A DNA stretch of 64,000 bases, from NCBI GenBank assembly GCA_017255395.1, contig JAFKDC010000010.1, positions 1 through 64,000 of the forward strand. Reading direction: 5' to 3'. Positions 52,670-60,895 of the stretch are shown one piece after another. This DNA is from Enemella evansiae (GTDB lineage: Bacteria > Pseudomonadota > Alphaproteobacteria > Rhodobacterales > Rhodobacteraceae). The position numbers and the translations under genes were made by a program. The notes under the pieces were generated by a model, which worked only from the letters and a program-made list of their open reading frames with translations, was not told the origin of the DNA and did no database searches. Numbering within the stretch: the stretch's first letter is position 1; every line of letters begins with the position of its first letter.

Positions 52670-53566
52670 TCAGAGGGTCAGACGGCCCTCGACCATCAGC
52701 TCGGCGGTGTTGCGCCACATGTTGGTGGCACCGGCCGCCGTGCGTTCGGCCATCAGGATCTCGCGCGCCGCGCCCTCGTTGGCGGCCGAGACCACCAGGA
52801 GCTTCGGGCGCAGGTTCAGCTTGCGGCCACGGTGACCGCGGGCAGCGATCATGGCGGCACGGGCACCGGCGTAGTTCTCCGGGGTCAGCGCCTGGCGCGA
52901 GGCATAGACCAGCTGCCAGGCCCCGAAACCAGCCGCACAGCGGCGCTTGGCACCCCAGACGAATTCGTCGCGGTCGAAGACATTGTCGTCGGTGAGCGAG
53001 GTCTTGGGCACGATCTTGGCCTTCTCGCGGTCCTGGAAGATCAACGGCTTGATGGCGCGTGTGTCGTCGATCAGGTACCAGGCCGCGCCGGCACCGCCCT
53101 GGAAGTTCGAGACCGACTGCTCGACACCGGCCGCGTTCTCGACGGGATGATCGGTGTCGAAGAACATCTGGCCGTCGTAGTGTTCTGTCGTGAAGCCCTT
53201 CTCAAGCTGCTCCCAGACCAGATCGTCGGGCAGCTCGGCGGCGGTCTGGCCCATGTCGCTGACGATCGGGGAATAGATGCCAATCTGGTCGTCGGCGATG
53301 TCGTCGACCTGGACGGCGACGGTCTTTTCGAACTTGCGGTTGGTGATGCTGAAGCCGTCGGTTTCCAGGCGCTCGATGTAGCGCTCGCCGACCCATTCGC
53401 GCATCGGCCCCAGCTCCGAGAGTTTGGGGTAGGTCTGGTGGCGCGTGGTCGAGTTCACGGTCATCGCGATCCGGCCGTAGGTGGTTTCCACCCCGGTCAG
53501 GCGTTCGTTGAAGGCCGTGTTGAAGGCGATGTTGAGGGCCCCGAGGCCCGCGATGGTGACATCCAT
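52670..53566 (-). CDS. Major head protein, Mu gpT-like
   Basis: This 298-residue protein matches the Mu-like gpT major capsid family. The diagnostic pieces are IAFNTAFNERLTGVETTY, TRHQTYPKLSELGPMREWVGERYIERLE and GQMFFDTDHPVENAAG. It is preceded by decoration and protease/scaffold genes in canonical order. The fold is HK97-type. Confidence 0.93.
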   Translation of the reverse strand: MDVTIAGLGALNIAFNTAFNERLTGVETTYGRIAMTVNSTTRHQTYPKLSELGPMREWVGERYIERLETDGFSITNRKFEKTVAVQVDDIADDQIGIYSPIVSDMGQTAAELPDDLVWEQLEKGFTTEHYDGQMFFDTDHPVENAAGVEQSVSNFQGGAGAAWYLIDDTRAIKPLIFQDREKAKIVPKTSLTDDNVFDRDEFVWGAKRRCAAGFGAWQLVYASRQALTPENYAGARAAMIAARGHRGRKLNLRPKLLVVSAANEGAAREILMAERTAAGATNMWRNTAELMVEGRLTL

Positions 53567-53578
53567 GGAAGTGGCTCC

Positions 53579-53968
53579 TCAGAGGATTTCGACGACGACG
53601 CCAAGGTCGTTCACGTCGAGGCATTTGCCGGCGACGAGCGTACCCGCGGCGCCGACGGTGTTGTCGTCGATCACGTAGACATCCGATCCGATGTCGGTGC
53701 GATCGAGCGTGCCGTCGTTGGCGACGAGGAACGGCCCGCGCTCGATCGGCACCGAGACGTCGCCGGCGGCACCATCGCTGTTGTCGGCCTCTTCGATGGA
53801 GACGCCGCGCATCGCGGTCGCGGCCGGGATCGCAGGGATCGCGTTGCCCGAGGCGTCGAGCGCGACCATGGCCCCGGCAAAGAGGCGGGTTGCGGCCGCC
53901 ACTGGATCGACGAAGCGCTGGCCGTTGCCGACGCGGGTGCGGGGGGTGTTCTTTGCGAGCGCGGTCAT
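53579..53968 (-). CDS. Head decoration-like protein
   Basis: This 129-residue protein starts MTALAKNTPRTRVGNGQRFVD and is rich in short beta strands (AAGDVSVPIERGPFLVANDG, DVYVIDDNTVGAAGTLVAGKCLDV). Its position between protease/scaffold and major head gene, and its composition, match the DUF2190-like capsid decoration proteins of transposable phages. Decoration is inferred from position. Confidence 0.78.
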   Translation of the reverse strand: MTALAKNTPRTRVGNGQRFVDPVAAATRLFAGAMVALDASGNAIPAIPAATAMRGVSIEEADNSDGAAGDVSVPIERGPFLVANDGTLDRTDIGSDVYVIDDNTVGAAGTLVAGKCLDVNDLGVVVEIL

Positions 53969-53969
53969 G

Positions 53970-54524
53970 TCAGGCCTCCTTCCGTCCAGCGTTACGGGTG
54001 GCGAGGAAAGCCTCGTCGGACAGACCCATCATCGAAGCCACCTGACGCTCGGTGTCGTCGAGCCTGTCGGTCTTGACCGGCGGGGTCTGGCCCGAGAGGC
54101 GGCGCGGGCCGAGGTTGACGGTCGGCACGGCGGACGCCGCCCAGCGTTCGAACCCTTCGAGGTCGGAAGAGGCATACTGGGTGGCCCAGTCTTCCATTGC
54201 GGGCGTCAGCTTGCCGGCTTCCCGCGCCGCCTCGAGTGCAGCCTCGACCTTGTCTTTGCCGATCTCGGACTGCAGTGAGGCGAACTGGCGCTGCAGGTCC
54301 GTGAAGGCGGCCAGCGGCACATACTTGCCCGGATCCACGTCGTCGCCCCCGGCAAAGCGGGCACAGACCTGTGTCACCAGGGCATCGCCACTGGCGCCGG
54401 CCGCCTCGGCAATGGAAGCCATCTGGGTTTCGGTGGCGCAGAGCGCTTCGACGCGCTCCACGATGGTGTCGGGCTTCTGGGCGTCGAGGCCCAGAAGCTC
54501 CGCGATCTGCTCGATCGGATCCAT
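53970..54524 (-). CDS. Possible nested scaffold protein (Mu Z-like) from internal start
   Basis: An in-frame ATG at 54524 (MDPIEQIAELLGLDAQKPD) is preceded by AAGGAAAACGACCTC. It begins exactly where the helical scaffold part starts, after the protease domain. In Mu, Z is produced from an internal start in the I frame. Expression here is inferred. Confidence 0.5.
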   Translation of the reverse strand: MDPIEQIAELLGLDAQKPDTIVERVEALCATETQMASIAEAAGASGDALVTQVCARFAGGDDVDPGKYVPLAAFTDLQRQFASLQSEIGKDKVEAALEAAREAGKLTPAMEDWATQYASSDLEGFERWAASAVPTVNLGPRRLSGQTPPVKTDRLDDTERQVASMMGLSDEAFLATRNAGRKEA

Positions 54525-54998
54525 GAGGTCGTTTTCCTTCGATGCGATTTGGCGAAGTTCGGGAAGGGCCGGGTTGTTCACCAGGCCCGCCCCCTCGATC
54601 AGCGCGACGGAGCCGTCGGGCCGGGTCTTGAAGACAGGTGACAGGAAGCGGTAGCTGCGGCCCTCCAGTGCCCGACGGCCATCTTCCGTCCACTCGACCG
54701 ATGCGAGGACACGGTCACCTTCCACCCGCATGGCGGTGATCCAGCCGGCGGCCCGGCTGTCGGCAGCGCCCTGCGGACCGAGCGACCGATGGTCGAAGTC
54801 GATGGGCAGGACGTTCCCGGTGGCCAGGGAGAAGCTCGTCTCGATGACCCTGGACGCCGTCACCGGGTCGAAGGTCATCAACTGGCGGCCACGCTTGTCC
54901 GCCAGGCGGAACGACCCGACGGGGATCAGCTCGACCGTGTCGGTCAGCTCGGACGGAAGGGCCATGATGGCGCAGGTGTGACGGGTCAGCTTTTGCAT
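53970..54998 (-). CDS. Phage head protease, Mu I-like (with scaffold part)
   Basis: This 342-residue protein resembles Mu-like prophage protease I: VIPVGSF-like VELIPVGSFRLADKRG, VLPIDFDHRS (catalytic region with Asp/His) and AAGWITAMRVEGDRVLASVEWTEDGRRALEGRSYRFLSPVF. The second half is helical (DKVEAALEAAREAGKL) and probably serves as scaffold. The start at 54998 (MQKLTRHTCAIMALP) is set by protein pattern; there is a shared 21-bp motif 29-49 bp upstream. Confidence 0.89.
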   Translation of the reverse strand: MQKLTRHTCAIMALPSELTDTVELIPVGSFRLADKRGRQLMTFDPVTASRVIETSFSLATGNVLPIDFDHRSLGPQGAADSRAAGWITAMRVEGDRVLASVEWTEDGRRALEGRSYRFLSPVFKTRPDGSVALIEGAGLVNNPALPELRQIASKENDLMDPIEQIAELLGLDAQKPDTIVERVEALCATETQMASIAEAAGASGDALVTQVCARFAGGDDVDPGKYVPLAAFTDLQRQFASLQSEIGKDKVEAALEAAREAGKLTPAMEDWATQYASSDLEGFERWAASAVPTVNLGPRRLSGQTPPVKTDRLDDTERQVASMMGLSDEAFLATRNAGRKEA

Positions 54999-55026
54999 GA
55001 CCCTGCTTTGCCACGCCCCGGCGATG

Positions 55027-55047
55027 AAGTGCCCGGGGATGCGGTTT
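55027..55047 (-). promoter_or_regulatory. 21-bp motif upstream of head protease gene (shared with endolysin)
   Basis: On the minus strand this reads AAACCGCATCCCCGGGCACTT. The copy upstream of the endolysin gene (63513-63493) differs at one base. Both lie 30-65 bp upstream of a start codon at a module border. A binding site for a phage activator is a reasonable guess. Confidence 0.45.
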
Positions 55048-55175
55048 CGGGGGTATGCGCCCACTCCAGCCTGACAGTGCGTGGAGCGATTGGTACGGGA
55101 GGGTATTTAAAAACGCCGGAGCGCGTTCAAAAAGGCCCGCCTCGGGATTTCACGGGGCGTTGGCCCCGGAGCGGG

Positions 55176-55358
55176 TCAGCGCCCCTCTGCGGCCTTCTGG
55201 GCGGCCATTTCTTCCAGTTGACCGACAATGGCCTCGGCATAGGAAAGACCGATGTCGTGACCCGCGACATTCTTCGACTCTGCGCTCAGGTCGTCCAGAC
55301 GTGCCCGCCAGCCCTCAACGTCAAACAAGCTCAGTTCGGGACGCATCAGGATCTTCAC
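55176..55358 (-). CDS. Small phage protein of unknown function
   Basis: This 60-residue protein (MKILMRPELSLFDVEGWRAR) overlaps the F-like gene by 4 bases (ATGA) and precedes the protease module. It is predicted to be helical and acidic. No family is recognised. The overlap with a well supported gene and the typical phage start context favour a real gene. Confidence 0.6.
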   Translation of the reverse strand: MKILMRPELSLFDVEGWRARLDDLSAESKNVAGHDIGLSYAEAIVGQLEEMAAQKAAEGR

Positions 55359-56656
55359 ATGGACAGCCTTTCTATCAGGGAGGCGAGTCGCGAAAAGAGA
55401 TCACGCATCCGACCGGTCACGCTGAAACCGTAGAGGATCGCGCCCCGTCGCTCAAGGTAAAGCGCAAGCGCATGCCGCGTGACATGATCGCGGTCGACCG
55501 GATCGAGATCCGAGGCTTGCTCCTCGAGCATTGGAAGCGCGCGCCTGACAAACTCGCCGGGATGGTTGCCGATCGGCTCCTTGGCTGGGCGAGCCCGCCA
55601 GACCGAGCCGCCGGGTGACACTGCCAGAACTGATCCGGCACGGTGATTGCCGAGGATCCGAAGGTCCTCCATCGAGAGCGGCGTTTCGGTTGCATGGCTG
55701 TGCATCACATCGACACGCCCTTCGGACATTCCCATGGCTGCCAAATCGACGGAAACCCGATCAGGGGCGTCCGCGCTCACATCCCGGAGAACCATTCGGT
55801 CCGCCCCGTCGGTCACGATCAGGCTTTCGCGGCGAAGGCCCGACTGGCGGAGCATGAGCCCCTGGGCCAGACCGGTAGTCCGGACCCTCTCTTCCGGATC
55901 CGCCTCGGGCATCACCTCGGCGACGCGATCCTTCAGGTCCAGCCAGGCGGCTCCGGGATTGCTGTCGAAGCCCGGATGCACACCTTTCGGCACCTGCTGC
56001 ACTTCGCCGGTCCTGCGGTTCGTCCAGGCGCGTTCGTCGAGATCGACCGGATCCGAGACGCTGCGACCGTTGCGCGCCATCCAACCTTCGGTCCGCTGGA
56101 TCACATAGCACCCGCAGAAATACCCGTTGGGCGGATAGATCCGGCGCCAGATCGGATCGTCGACGTGCCAGATCTTGTCGTGAAACCGTTCGTGGTCGTG
56201 CCGCTTCGAGGGGCGTTCGATCTGGATATACTGAAGGTAAGGAAAGGCCTTCTTCGTGCGCTGGATACGAGCCCAGTGGCCTGCCGCGTGGGCCGTGCGC
56301 ATGTTGGTATCGAAGATGGTCCGCAGGCGCCGCATGGAGCCGAGCTGAACCTCTTTCGTCTCCCCGGTCAGGGGATCATCCATCAGGGCGCGCCCCCACC
56401 AGCCAGCCTTGACCAGGGCGGGCTTCAGCTCCTGCTGGAACTCCGCCAGCGTTCGGCCCTCTGACAGAGCCCTGTCGAATTCGGCGCGGATCGTCTCGAG
56501 CACGTCGTCACGCATGGCCTTGGCGACAACGAAATCGCGCGCATGCTCCTCCAGCCAGTGATCCCGGTAGTCGAACCGGTTCAACTGCGGAGCCAGGCCC
56601 TTGGAGCGCCAGAACTCGATGGCCTCGAGCGGCGGCAGCGGTTCGAGCTCGATCAC
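55355..56656 (-). CDS. Phage minor head protein, Mu F-like (gp30), with extra C-terminal domain
   Basis: This 433-residue protein has the Mu F/SPP1 gp7 head morphogenesis domain in its first 250 residues: RTIFDTNMRTAHAAGHWARIQRTKKAFPYLQYIQIERPSKRHDHER and PPNGYFCGCYVIQRT with the conserved Cys pair. From about residue 270 a different domain follows, with MHSHATETPLSMEDLRILGNHRAGSVLAVSPGG near residue 318. This resembles the HxH...SxxD arrangement of JAB/MPN-type metalloproteases. Such extensions often carry toxin or processing activities. The enzymatic role is unproven. Confidence 0.85.
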   Translation of the reverse strand: MIELEPLPPLEAIEFWRSKGLAPQLNRFDYRDHWLEEHARDFVVAKAMRDDVLETIRAEFDRALSEGRTLAEFQQELKPALVKAGWWGRALMDDPLTGETKEVQLGSMRRLRTIFDTNMRTAHAAGHWARIQRTKKAFPYLQYIQIERPSKRHDHERFHDKIWHVDDPIWRRIYPPNGYFCGCYVIQRTEGWMARNGRSVSDPVDLDERAWTNRRTGEVQQVPKGVHPGFDSNPGAAWLDLKDRVAEVMPEADPEERVRTTGLAQGLMLRQSGLRRESLIVTDGADRMVLRDVSADAPDRVSVDLAAMGMSEGRVDVMHSHATETPLSMEDLRILGNHRAGSVLAVSPGGSVWRARPAKEPIGNHPGEFVRRALPMLEEQASDLDPVDRDHVTRHALALYLERRGAILYGFSVTGRMRDLFSRLASLIERLSM

Positions 56657-58215
56657 CGCGTGGTCTCCGCGCCCAGTTCGCCAGCAAGCCGCGCTGCATA
56701 GGTCGATCGCGTCAACAGCTGACGGACCGCCCCGGTTGTCGGTTCATCGGCGAAGGCGTCGAGAATATCCCGCACGTCCTCCAGAGACTGCGCGCCAGCC
56801 AGCGCCTCCAGCAGCGGCCCGATCTCGCCTTGCATCGCTTCCTCGAGATCGCCCTCGGAAATCAGTTCGTCGACCAGGGCGTCGATGCTGTCCCTGGGAG
56901 ACGTATCGTCGACCTGCGAGGCAGCAATCCGCGCGCCGGGGGCAGCAGGCGGCGCGGTCGGCAGAGGTGTTGCGTCTGCCAGCACCTCTTCGTCATCGTC
57001 GGGCCTGCGCAGGTTGAAGGCCCTGTACACGTCGGCGGTTGCGATGCGCAAACCCGGCGGCCGCTTTTCGATGAGGCTCAACAGCGCCGCCGTATCGACA
57101 GCGTCTTCCATCTCGAAACGCACGTTCGGCAGGGGTACCGAGCGATCTGCCCGGAAGAGCACGCGCCGCAGGGCGCCCGCGATGTCCCGCTGAAGCGTCG
57201 CCGCGAGCTGTTCGGCGTCGGCGTCCCGGATGTCGTCACGCACCGCCTCGTGGATCTTGCCGACCGCATGTCCGCCGGCGATGGCATCCGTGGTCGCGAC
57301 CTGACCCAGCACACCCTTGGAAAGCTGCTCGTCCCACCAGCGGGTGTTGCCCTCGTAGAGCTTTTCCGATCCTGCGGCCGAGGCGCTGACAATGTCGACC
57401 TCCATCGACTGGGGGATGATCGCAGCCATGTCGACGCCGATCTGGCGAACGGCGCGCAGCAGCGTTTGCCGGTCCTGCGCCGTGGCCGCGGAGTCGTATT
57501 TGCCCAGCCGCAGCGGATGCCCGTAGGCCTCGCAGAAGATGTGCCAGTCCTTGATGGTGTAGTTCTTGAAGAGCCAGGCCCATGCCGCCAGGCGCGCGAG
57601 ACCACCTCGGATCGGAAGCCCGGACTTCGCCTTGGCCATGTGGATGACGTAGCTGTCCGGCCGCAAGGGCTGCGGGCCGTCGTTGTCGCGCAGATAGAGA
57701 TGGCGGCCGTTTTCCTGGTCGAACTCGAACCAACGCGGATCGACCCATTCGAGATCCGCGATGGTCAACTGACCCCCGACGCGTTCCCAGACAATCTCGC
57801 TGACCGAGTAGCTCTTGCCGATGGCGTCCATGATGTCGATGAGCGTCGTCCGCACCGCGGCTGAATGCAGGACCTTGCGCGTGACCTCTGCCAGTTCGGC
57901 GGCGCCGTCGGTTTCGTCGCCGGGGTCGACGTGCAGCTCGAGCGAGCGGATGGCGCGCTTCCTGACCCCAAGCACGGCCGAGTAATGCAGGTCCTTCTCT
58001 TCCATCTGTTCGGCAAGTTCCAGATAGGCTGTCGCATCACCCATCTCGGCCGCACGCAGGATGGCGGCCAGGCGTGGCGGCGTCAGACCGTCCGCCGGAT
58101 GCCCCGAGAACACCTGCCGCACAGATCCCAGCGATGCCACGGCCTGCCGCTCGAGCAGCTTGCCTTCGGCCACGCGTTGCATCGGACGTCCGAACTGATC
58201 CACCAGTGCCATCAC
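56653..58215 (-). CDS. Portal protein, DUF935 (Mu gp29)
   Basis: This 520-residue portal protein shows the DUF935 hallmarks: GDATAYLELAEQMEEKDLHYSAVLGVRKRAI, ADLEWVDPRWFEFDQENGRHLYLRDND, and AYGHPLRLGKYDSAATAQDRQTLLRAVRQIGVDMAAIIPQSMEVD. It forms the dodecameric head vertex for DNA passage. It overlaps the terminase (4 bases) and the F-like gene (4 bases). An alternative start three bases downstream (58212) cannot be excluded. Confidence 0.93.
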   Translation of the reverse strand: MMALVDQFGRPMQRVAEGKLLERQAVASLGSVRQVFSGHPADGLTPPRLAAILRAAEMGDATAYLELAEQMEEKDLHYSAVLGVRKRAIRSLELHVDPGDETDGAAELAEVTRKVLHSAAVRTTLIDIMDAIGKSYSVSEIVWERVGGQLTIADLEWVDPRWFEFDQENGRHLYLRDNDGPQPLRPDSYVIHMAKAKSGLPIRGGLARLAAWAWLFKNYTIKDWHIFCEAYGHPLRLGKYDSAATAQDRQTLLRAVRQIGVDMAAIIPQSMEVDIVSASAAGSEKLYEGNTRWWDEQLSKGVLGQVATTDAIAGGHAVGKIHEAVRDDIRDADAEQLAATLQRDIAGALRRVLFRADRSVPLPNVRFEMEDAVDTAALLSLIEKRPPGLRIATADVYRAFNLRRPDDDEEVLADATPLPTAPPAAPGARIAASQVDDTSPRDSIDALVDELISEGDLEEAMQGEIGPLLEALAGAQSLEDVRDILDAFADEPTTGAVRQLLTRSTYAARLAGELGAETTR

Positions 58216-59837
58216 CAGGCTCCTCTGCTGCGTCCCCAGCGTCCATCGGCCAGGTCTTCGTCGTTTTCAGGCTGTGGTGCGAAGCGAGAACGTGTGCCAT
58301 CCGCACCTTGATAATTGTATTCCGTTCCAGTCTGCCGGCTGGCGTACCAGGCCAGCGCGCCGGCCACCGCACTGTCGCCGTGGCGGTCCAGCCCGTCCGA
58401 GCCCTTGAAGCGGAAGTTCTTCGGGATCCGGATGATCCCGTCGACGAACTGCAGCGCCTGGTGATCGGCAAGGATGTCGGGATGAGCCGGCAGCTCGATG
58501 GAGCCGTCGGCGAAGGCCTCGATGTAAGGCGGCATTTCCGAGGCGTACCACTCGCGGCTGAAGCTGACCTCCTCGATGACGCTGCCATAGCGCATGGTCG
58601 CCTCCTCGGCGAGGTAAGCCCCGTTGCCGCCCTTATCCACCGCGCCCTTCCGGAACCGGGGCAGCGCATCGCAGATGTGGAACAGCACCTGCTTCTGCTG
58701 CCCGAAGGGGATGTTGCGCAATTCAACCACCAGCTTGGCGCGACGCCGCAGATCCTCCCCGATCTCAAGGATGACAATATCGGTGGCGTCCCCCGATCGG
58801 GCGAAGTCCTCGCCCATGGCATGTTCGCGGCGCGGATCGAGCAGCTTGAGCACCGGGTCCAGCGTCTTCTCGCACCAGAGCTTCGTCTGGGCGGTGCGGA
58901 TCTCTTCGGCCGCATTCTTGAACTCGTCCGGCTGGTGCCAGACCTCGAAGGGGATACCCTCGACCATGCGGGCCTCGATCTGCACGCGGGTCAGCGCGGC
59001 GCCGGCCATTTCGGAGGGCACGGCGTCCAGCTCCTGCCGCATGGCGGCGGTGCGGGCGCCGTAGGACGTCCGGATGACCGCCTCCCAGGCATCCTGTGCC
59101 TCCTGGCTCCACTCCTCGCCTTTCATCAGGCAGACGCGGCGGAAGAGCCCGTTCTCGACCGCGTCGCCGAAGGTGTAGCGGTGCACGGAATAGCCGTTCT
59201 TGCCGGCCCGGGCCTCTCGGATCACCTCATTGAAGGGGTTGAGGTGCCCGTTGTGGGTGCTGATGATCCGGACCGAACCGCCCCAGATCAGCATGGCGTT
59301 CACGGCGTCGATGACTTCGCGCACATCCTTGTGGAAAGCCGCCTCGTCGATACAGACCCGGCCCTGAAGGCCACGGATATTGGCGGGGTTCGACGACAGC
59401 GCCTCGACCCGGAAGCCGCTGGCGAAGCGCACGCGGTAGGCGGCGATGTGCTTGGTGGAACCGTCGGGCTGCTGATCCTCGAAGAGGAACTCCTCGACCT
59501 GCCCCAGCTCACCCGCGACCACCTTGGCGAAGTGGGCGACATAGCCGATGGCCTCGCGCCCCTTCTCCTTCGTGTCGCCGATGTAGAAGTAGTTCATGCC
59601 CCCGGCAGAGCGGCTCGCGGCGGCGACCAGCGTGGCGTCCAGCATCTCGGCGAAGGTAATCCCCGTCCGCCGCCCCTTCTCGCAGACCTTGAGCGGGCTG
59701 TGATCGTCCAGCCAGCCCTTCTGGTGTTCCATCAGGATGCCATCGGCCAGCGGATCGAGATCCGGCGGGATCGCCGCGCCGCGTGGCAGGTCCGCAGGCA
59801 GCTGATCGGGATCGCGGGAGAGGACGGGTTGGGTCAT
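58212..59837 (-). CDS. Terminase large subunit (Mu gp28-like)
   Basis: This 541-residue packaging ATPase/nuclease shows Walker A-like CEKGRRTGITFAEML (about residue 55), Walker B GRVCIDEAAFH (about residue 160), coupling motif IISTHNG and nuclease-domain acidic residues in AMGEDFARSGDATDIVILE. The start at 59837 (MTQPVLSRDPDQLP) overlaps the upstream stop. Mu gp28-type terminases cut at pac-like headful sites within replicated DNA. Confidence 0.93.
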   Translation of the reverse strand: MTQPVLSRDPDQLPADLPRGAAIPPDLDPLADGILMEHQKGWLDDHSPLKVCEKGRRTGITFAEMLDATLVAAASRSAGGMNYFYIGDTKEKGREAIGYVAHFAKVVAGELGQVEEFLFEDQQPDGSTKHIAAYRVRFASGFRVEALSSNPANIRGLQGRVCIDEAAFHKDVREVIDAVNAMLIWGGSVRIISTHNGHLNPFNEVIREARAGKNGYSVHRYTFGDAVENGLFRRVCLMKGEEWSQEAQDAWEAVIRTSYGARTAAMRQELDAVPSEMAGAALTRVQIEARMVEGIPFEVWHQPDEFKNAAEEIRTAQTKLWCEKTLDPVLKLLDPRREHAMGEDFARSGDATDIVILEIGEDLRRRAKLVVELRNIPFGQQKQVLFHICDALPRFRKGAVDKGGNGAYLAEEATMRYGSVIEEVSFSREWYASEMPPYIEAFADGSIELPAHPDILADHQALQFVDGIIRIPKNFRFKGSDGLDRHGDSAVAGALAWYASRQTGTEYNYQGADGTRSRFAPQPENDEDLADGRWGRSRGAW

Positions 59838-60103
59838 GGACCGCACCTCTGCCGCAAAGCTTCCAGCGTCAGCCTGGCACGGGTGAAATCAGGATACCCC
59901 TTCACGCTGCTTTCATCGCGCGCACACGACAGGAGCCGCATGTGCAAACCGGCCCAGGTGCGACGATCGACACGCTCACCGGACAGGTACAGTCGGATCA
60001 CCCGCGCAGCATCACGGCACAACCGCTCGATGCGGCGATCACGCTTCTCCCAATAGGCGGCATGGGCGGCCATGTCGTTGGCAACCTGTGCTGGGGTGGC
60101 CAT
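59834..60103 (-). CDS. Small phage protein, basic helical
   Basis: This 89-residue protein starts at 60103 (MATPAQVANDMAAHAAYWEK) with TGATG overlap to the gene before. It is basic and helical, with RRIERLCRDAARVIRLYLSGERVDRRTW. It lies immediately upstream of the terminase large subunit. No family is recognised. Confidence 0.65.
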   Translation of the reverse strand: MATPAQVANDMAAHAAYWEKRDRRIERLCRDAARVIRLYLSGERVDRRTWAGLHMRLLSCARDESSVKGYPDFTRARLTLEALRQRCGP

Positions 60104-60264
60104 CAGCGCTTTCCCCGCTGCCGCGTGATCTTCCGGGCGTTGCGTTGGGCCTTGCGGGCGCGGGCCTTTTTCGGGTCGGCGCGCTTCACATCCTTCCGGG
60201 CGGCGACGCCACGGATGCGGATCGGATACCACCGGTCGTAGAGGTCATCGAGAAAGAACAGCAT
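60103..60264 (-). CDS. Very small basic phage protein
   Basis: This 53-residue product begins MLFFLDDLYDRWYPIRIRGV and ends in a strongly basic tail (KKARARKAQRNARKITRQRG). The start at 60264 overlaps the upstream stop as TGATG. The basic tail suggests nucleic-acid contact. Function unknown. Confidence 0.55.
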   Translation of the reverse strand: MLFFLDDLYDRWYPIRIRGVAARKDVKRADPKKARARKAQRNARKITRQRGKR

Positions 60265-60701
60265 CAGCAGCGTTCCCAGTAGCCGTCGCGCAGCCAGCCG
60301 TGCCATTTGCAAAGCTGCTGGTTGACGGACGGTGTCAGTGAGGGTTCAGACCGGCTGCCGTTCCAGTTCCATGACGGTCCGCGGCTCTTCGGCTTGAACC
60401 GGTGGCCGACCGTGATGCGGTTCAGCATCACGCAGCCGCAGGGGCAGAAAAACCACAACGCGCCCAGCTCGCCCGGCCCGGCCTCCGAGATCCATATCGA
60501 GCCCGGGTGACGGTCGGCCCGGTGCAGGTTTCGATCGAGATAGACAAGGGCACGCAGCGGATCGCCCGCATCGGCTTTCGCACCTCCGCCCGGCAAAGCG
60601 CGTACCGCGTCCTCTTTCACGCCCAGCACCTCGGCAATCTCATGGGCCGAGAAGCCCTGCGCCAGCAGCTTGCCCGCGACGATAGCCTGCGGGCCGTTCA
60701 T
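60264..60701 (-). CDS. HTH plus DUF6527-like zinc protein
   Basis: This 145-residue protein joins two parts. Residues 1-35 form a sigma-like helix-turn-helix (GKLLAQGFSAHEIAEVLGVKEDAVRAL). Residues 75-145 resemble DUF6527: GALWFFCPCGCVMLNRI, then RGPSWNW...SLTPSVNQQLCKWHGWLRDG, with Cys residues that could bind zinc. DUF6527 proteins occur in phages and mobile elements, and their function is unknown. Its place between gp27-like and gp28-like genes makes it a cassette insertion. Confidence 0.72.
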   Translation of the reverse strand: MNGPQAIVAGKLLAQGFSAHEIAEVLGVKEDAVRALPGGGAKADAGDPLRALVYLDRNLHRADRHPGSIWISEAGPGELGALWFFCPCGCVMLNRITVGHRFKPKSRGPSWNWNGSRSEPSLTPSVNQQLCKWHGWLRDGYWERC

Positions 60702-60895
60702 CGTGTGCTCCTGATACGGATCAGGAACGGCTGGTCGCGCCACCAAGCAACGGTCGCGCGGTCGCCGAGGTAGGTGTTCATGACCTCCCGGCGCCCGAGG
60801 ACGAAGGCGCAGAGCGCCGGCCAAAACGGCCCTTGCCGCCAGTTGTGATCCCCCACCAGGAGGATCGCGCAGACCTGTTCCTCCGTCCGGGTCAT
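60698..60895 (-). CDS. Small phage protein of unknown function
   Basis: This 65-residue protein (MTRTEEQVCAILLVGDHNWR) overlaps both the gp27-like gene and the DUF6527 gene by 4 bases. It is rich in Trp (WRQGPFWPALC, VAWWRDQPF). No family is recognised. The tight overlaps favour a translated gene. Confidence 0.62.
   Translation of the reverse strand: MTRTEEQVCAILLVGDHNWRQGPFWPALCAFVLGRREVMNTYLGDRATVAWWRDQPFLIRIRSTR

Noticed and set aside
60264-60312. Upstream in-frame start giving a 69-residue protein
   Set aside because: The start at 60264 forms a TGATG overlap like its neighbours; the longer form would extend into the DUF6527 gene.
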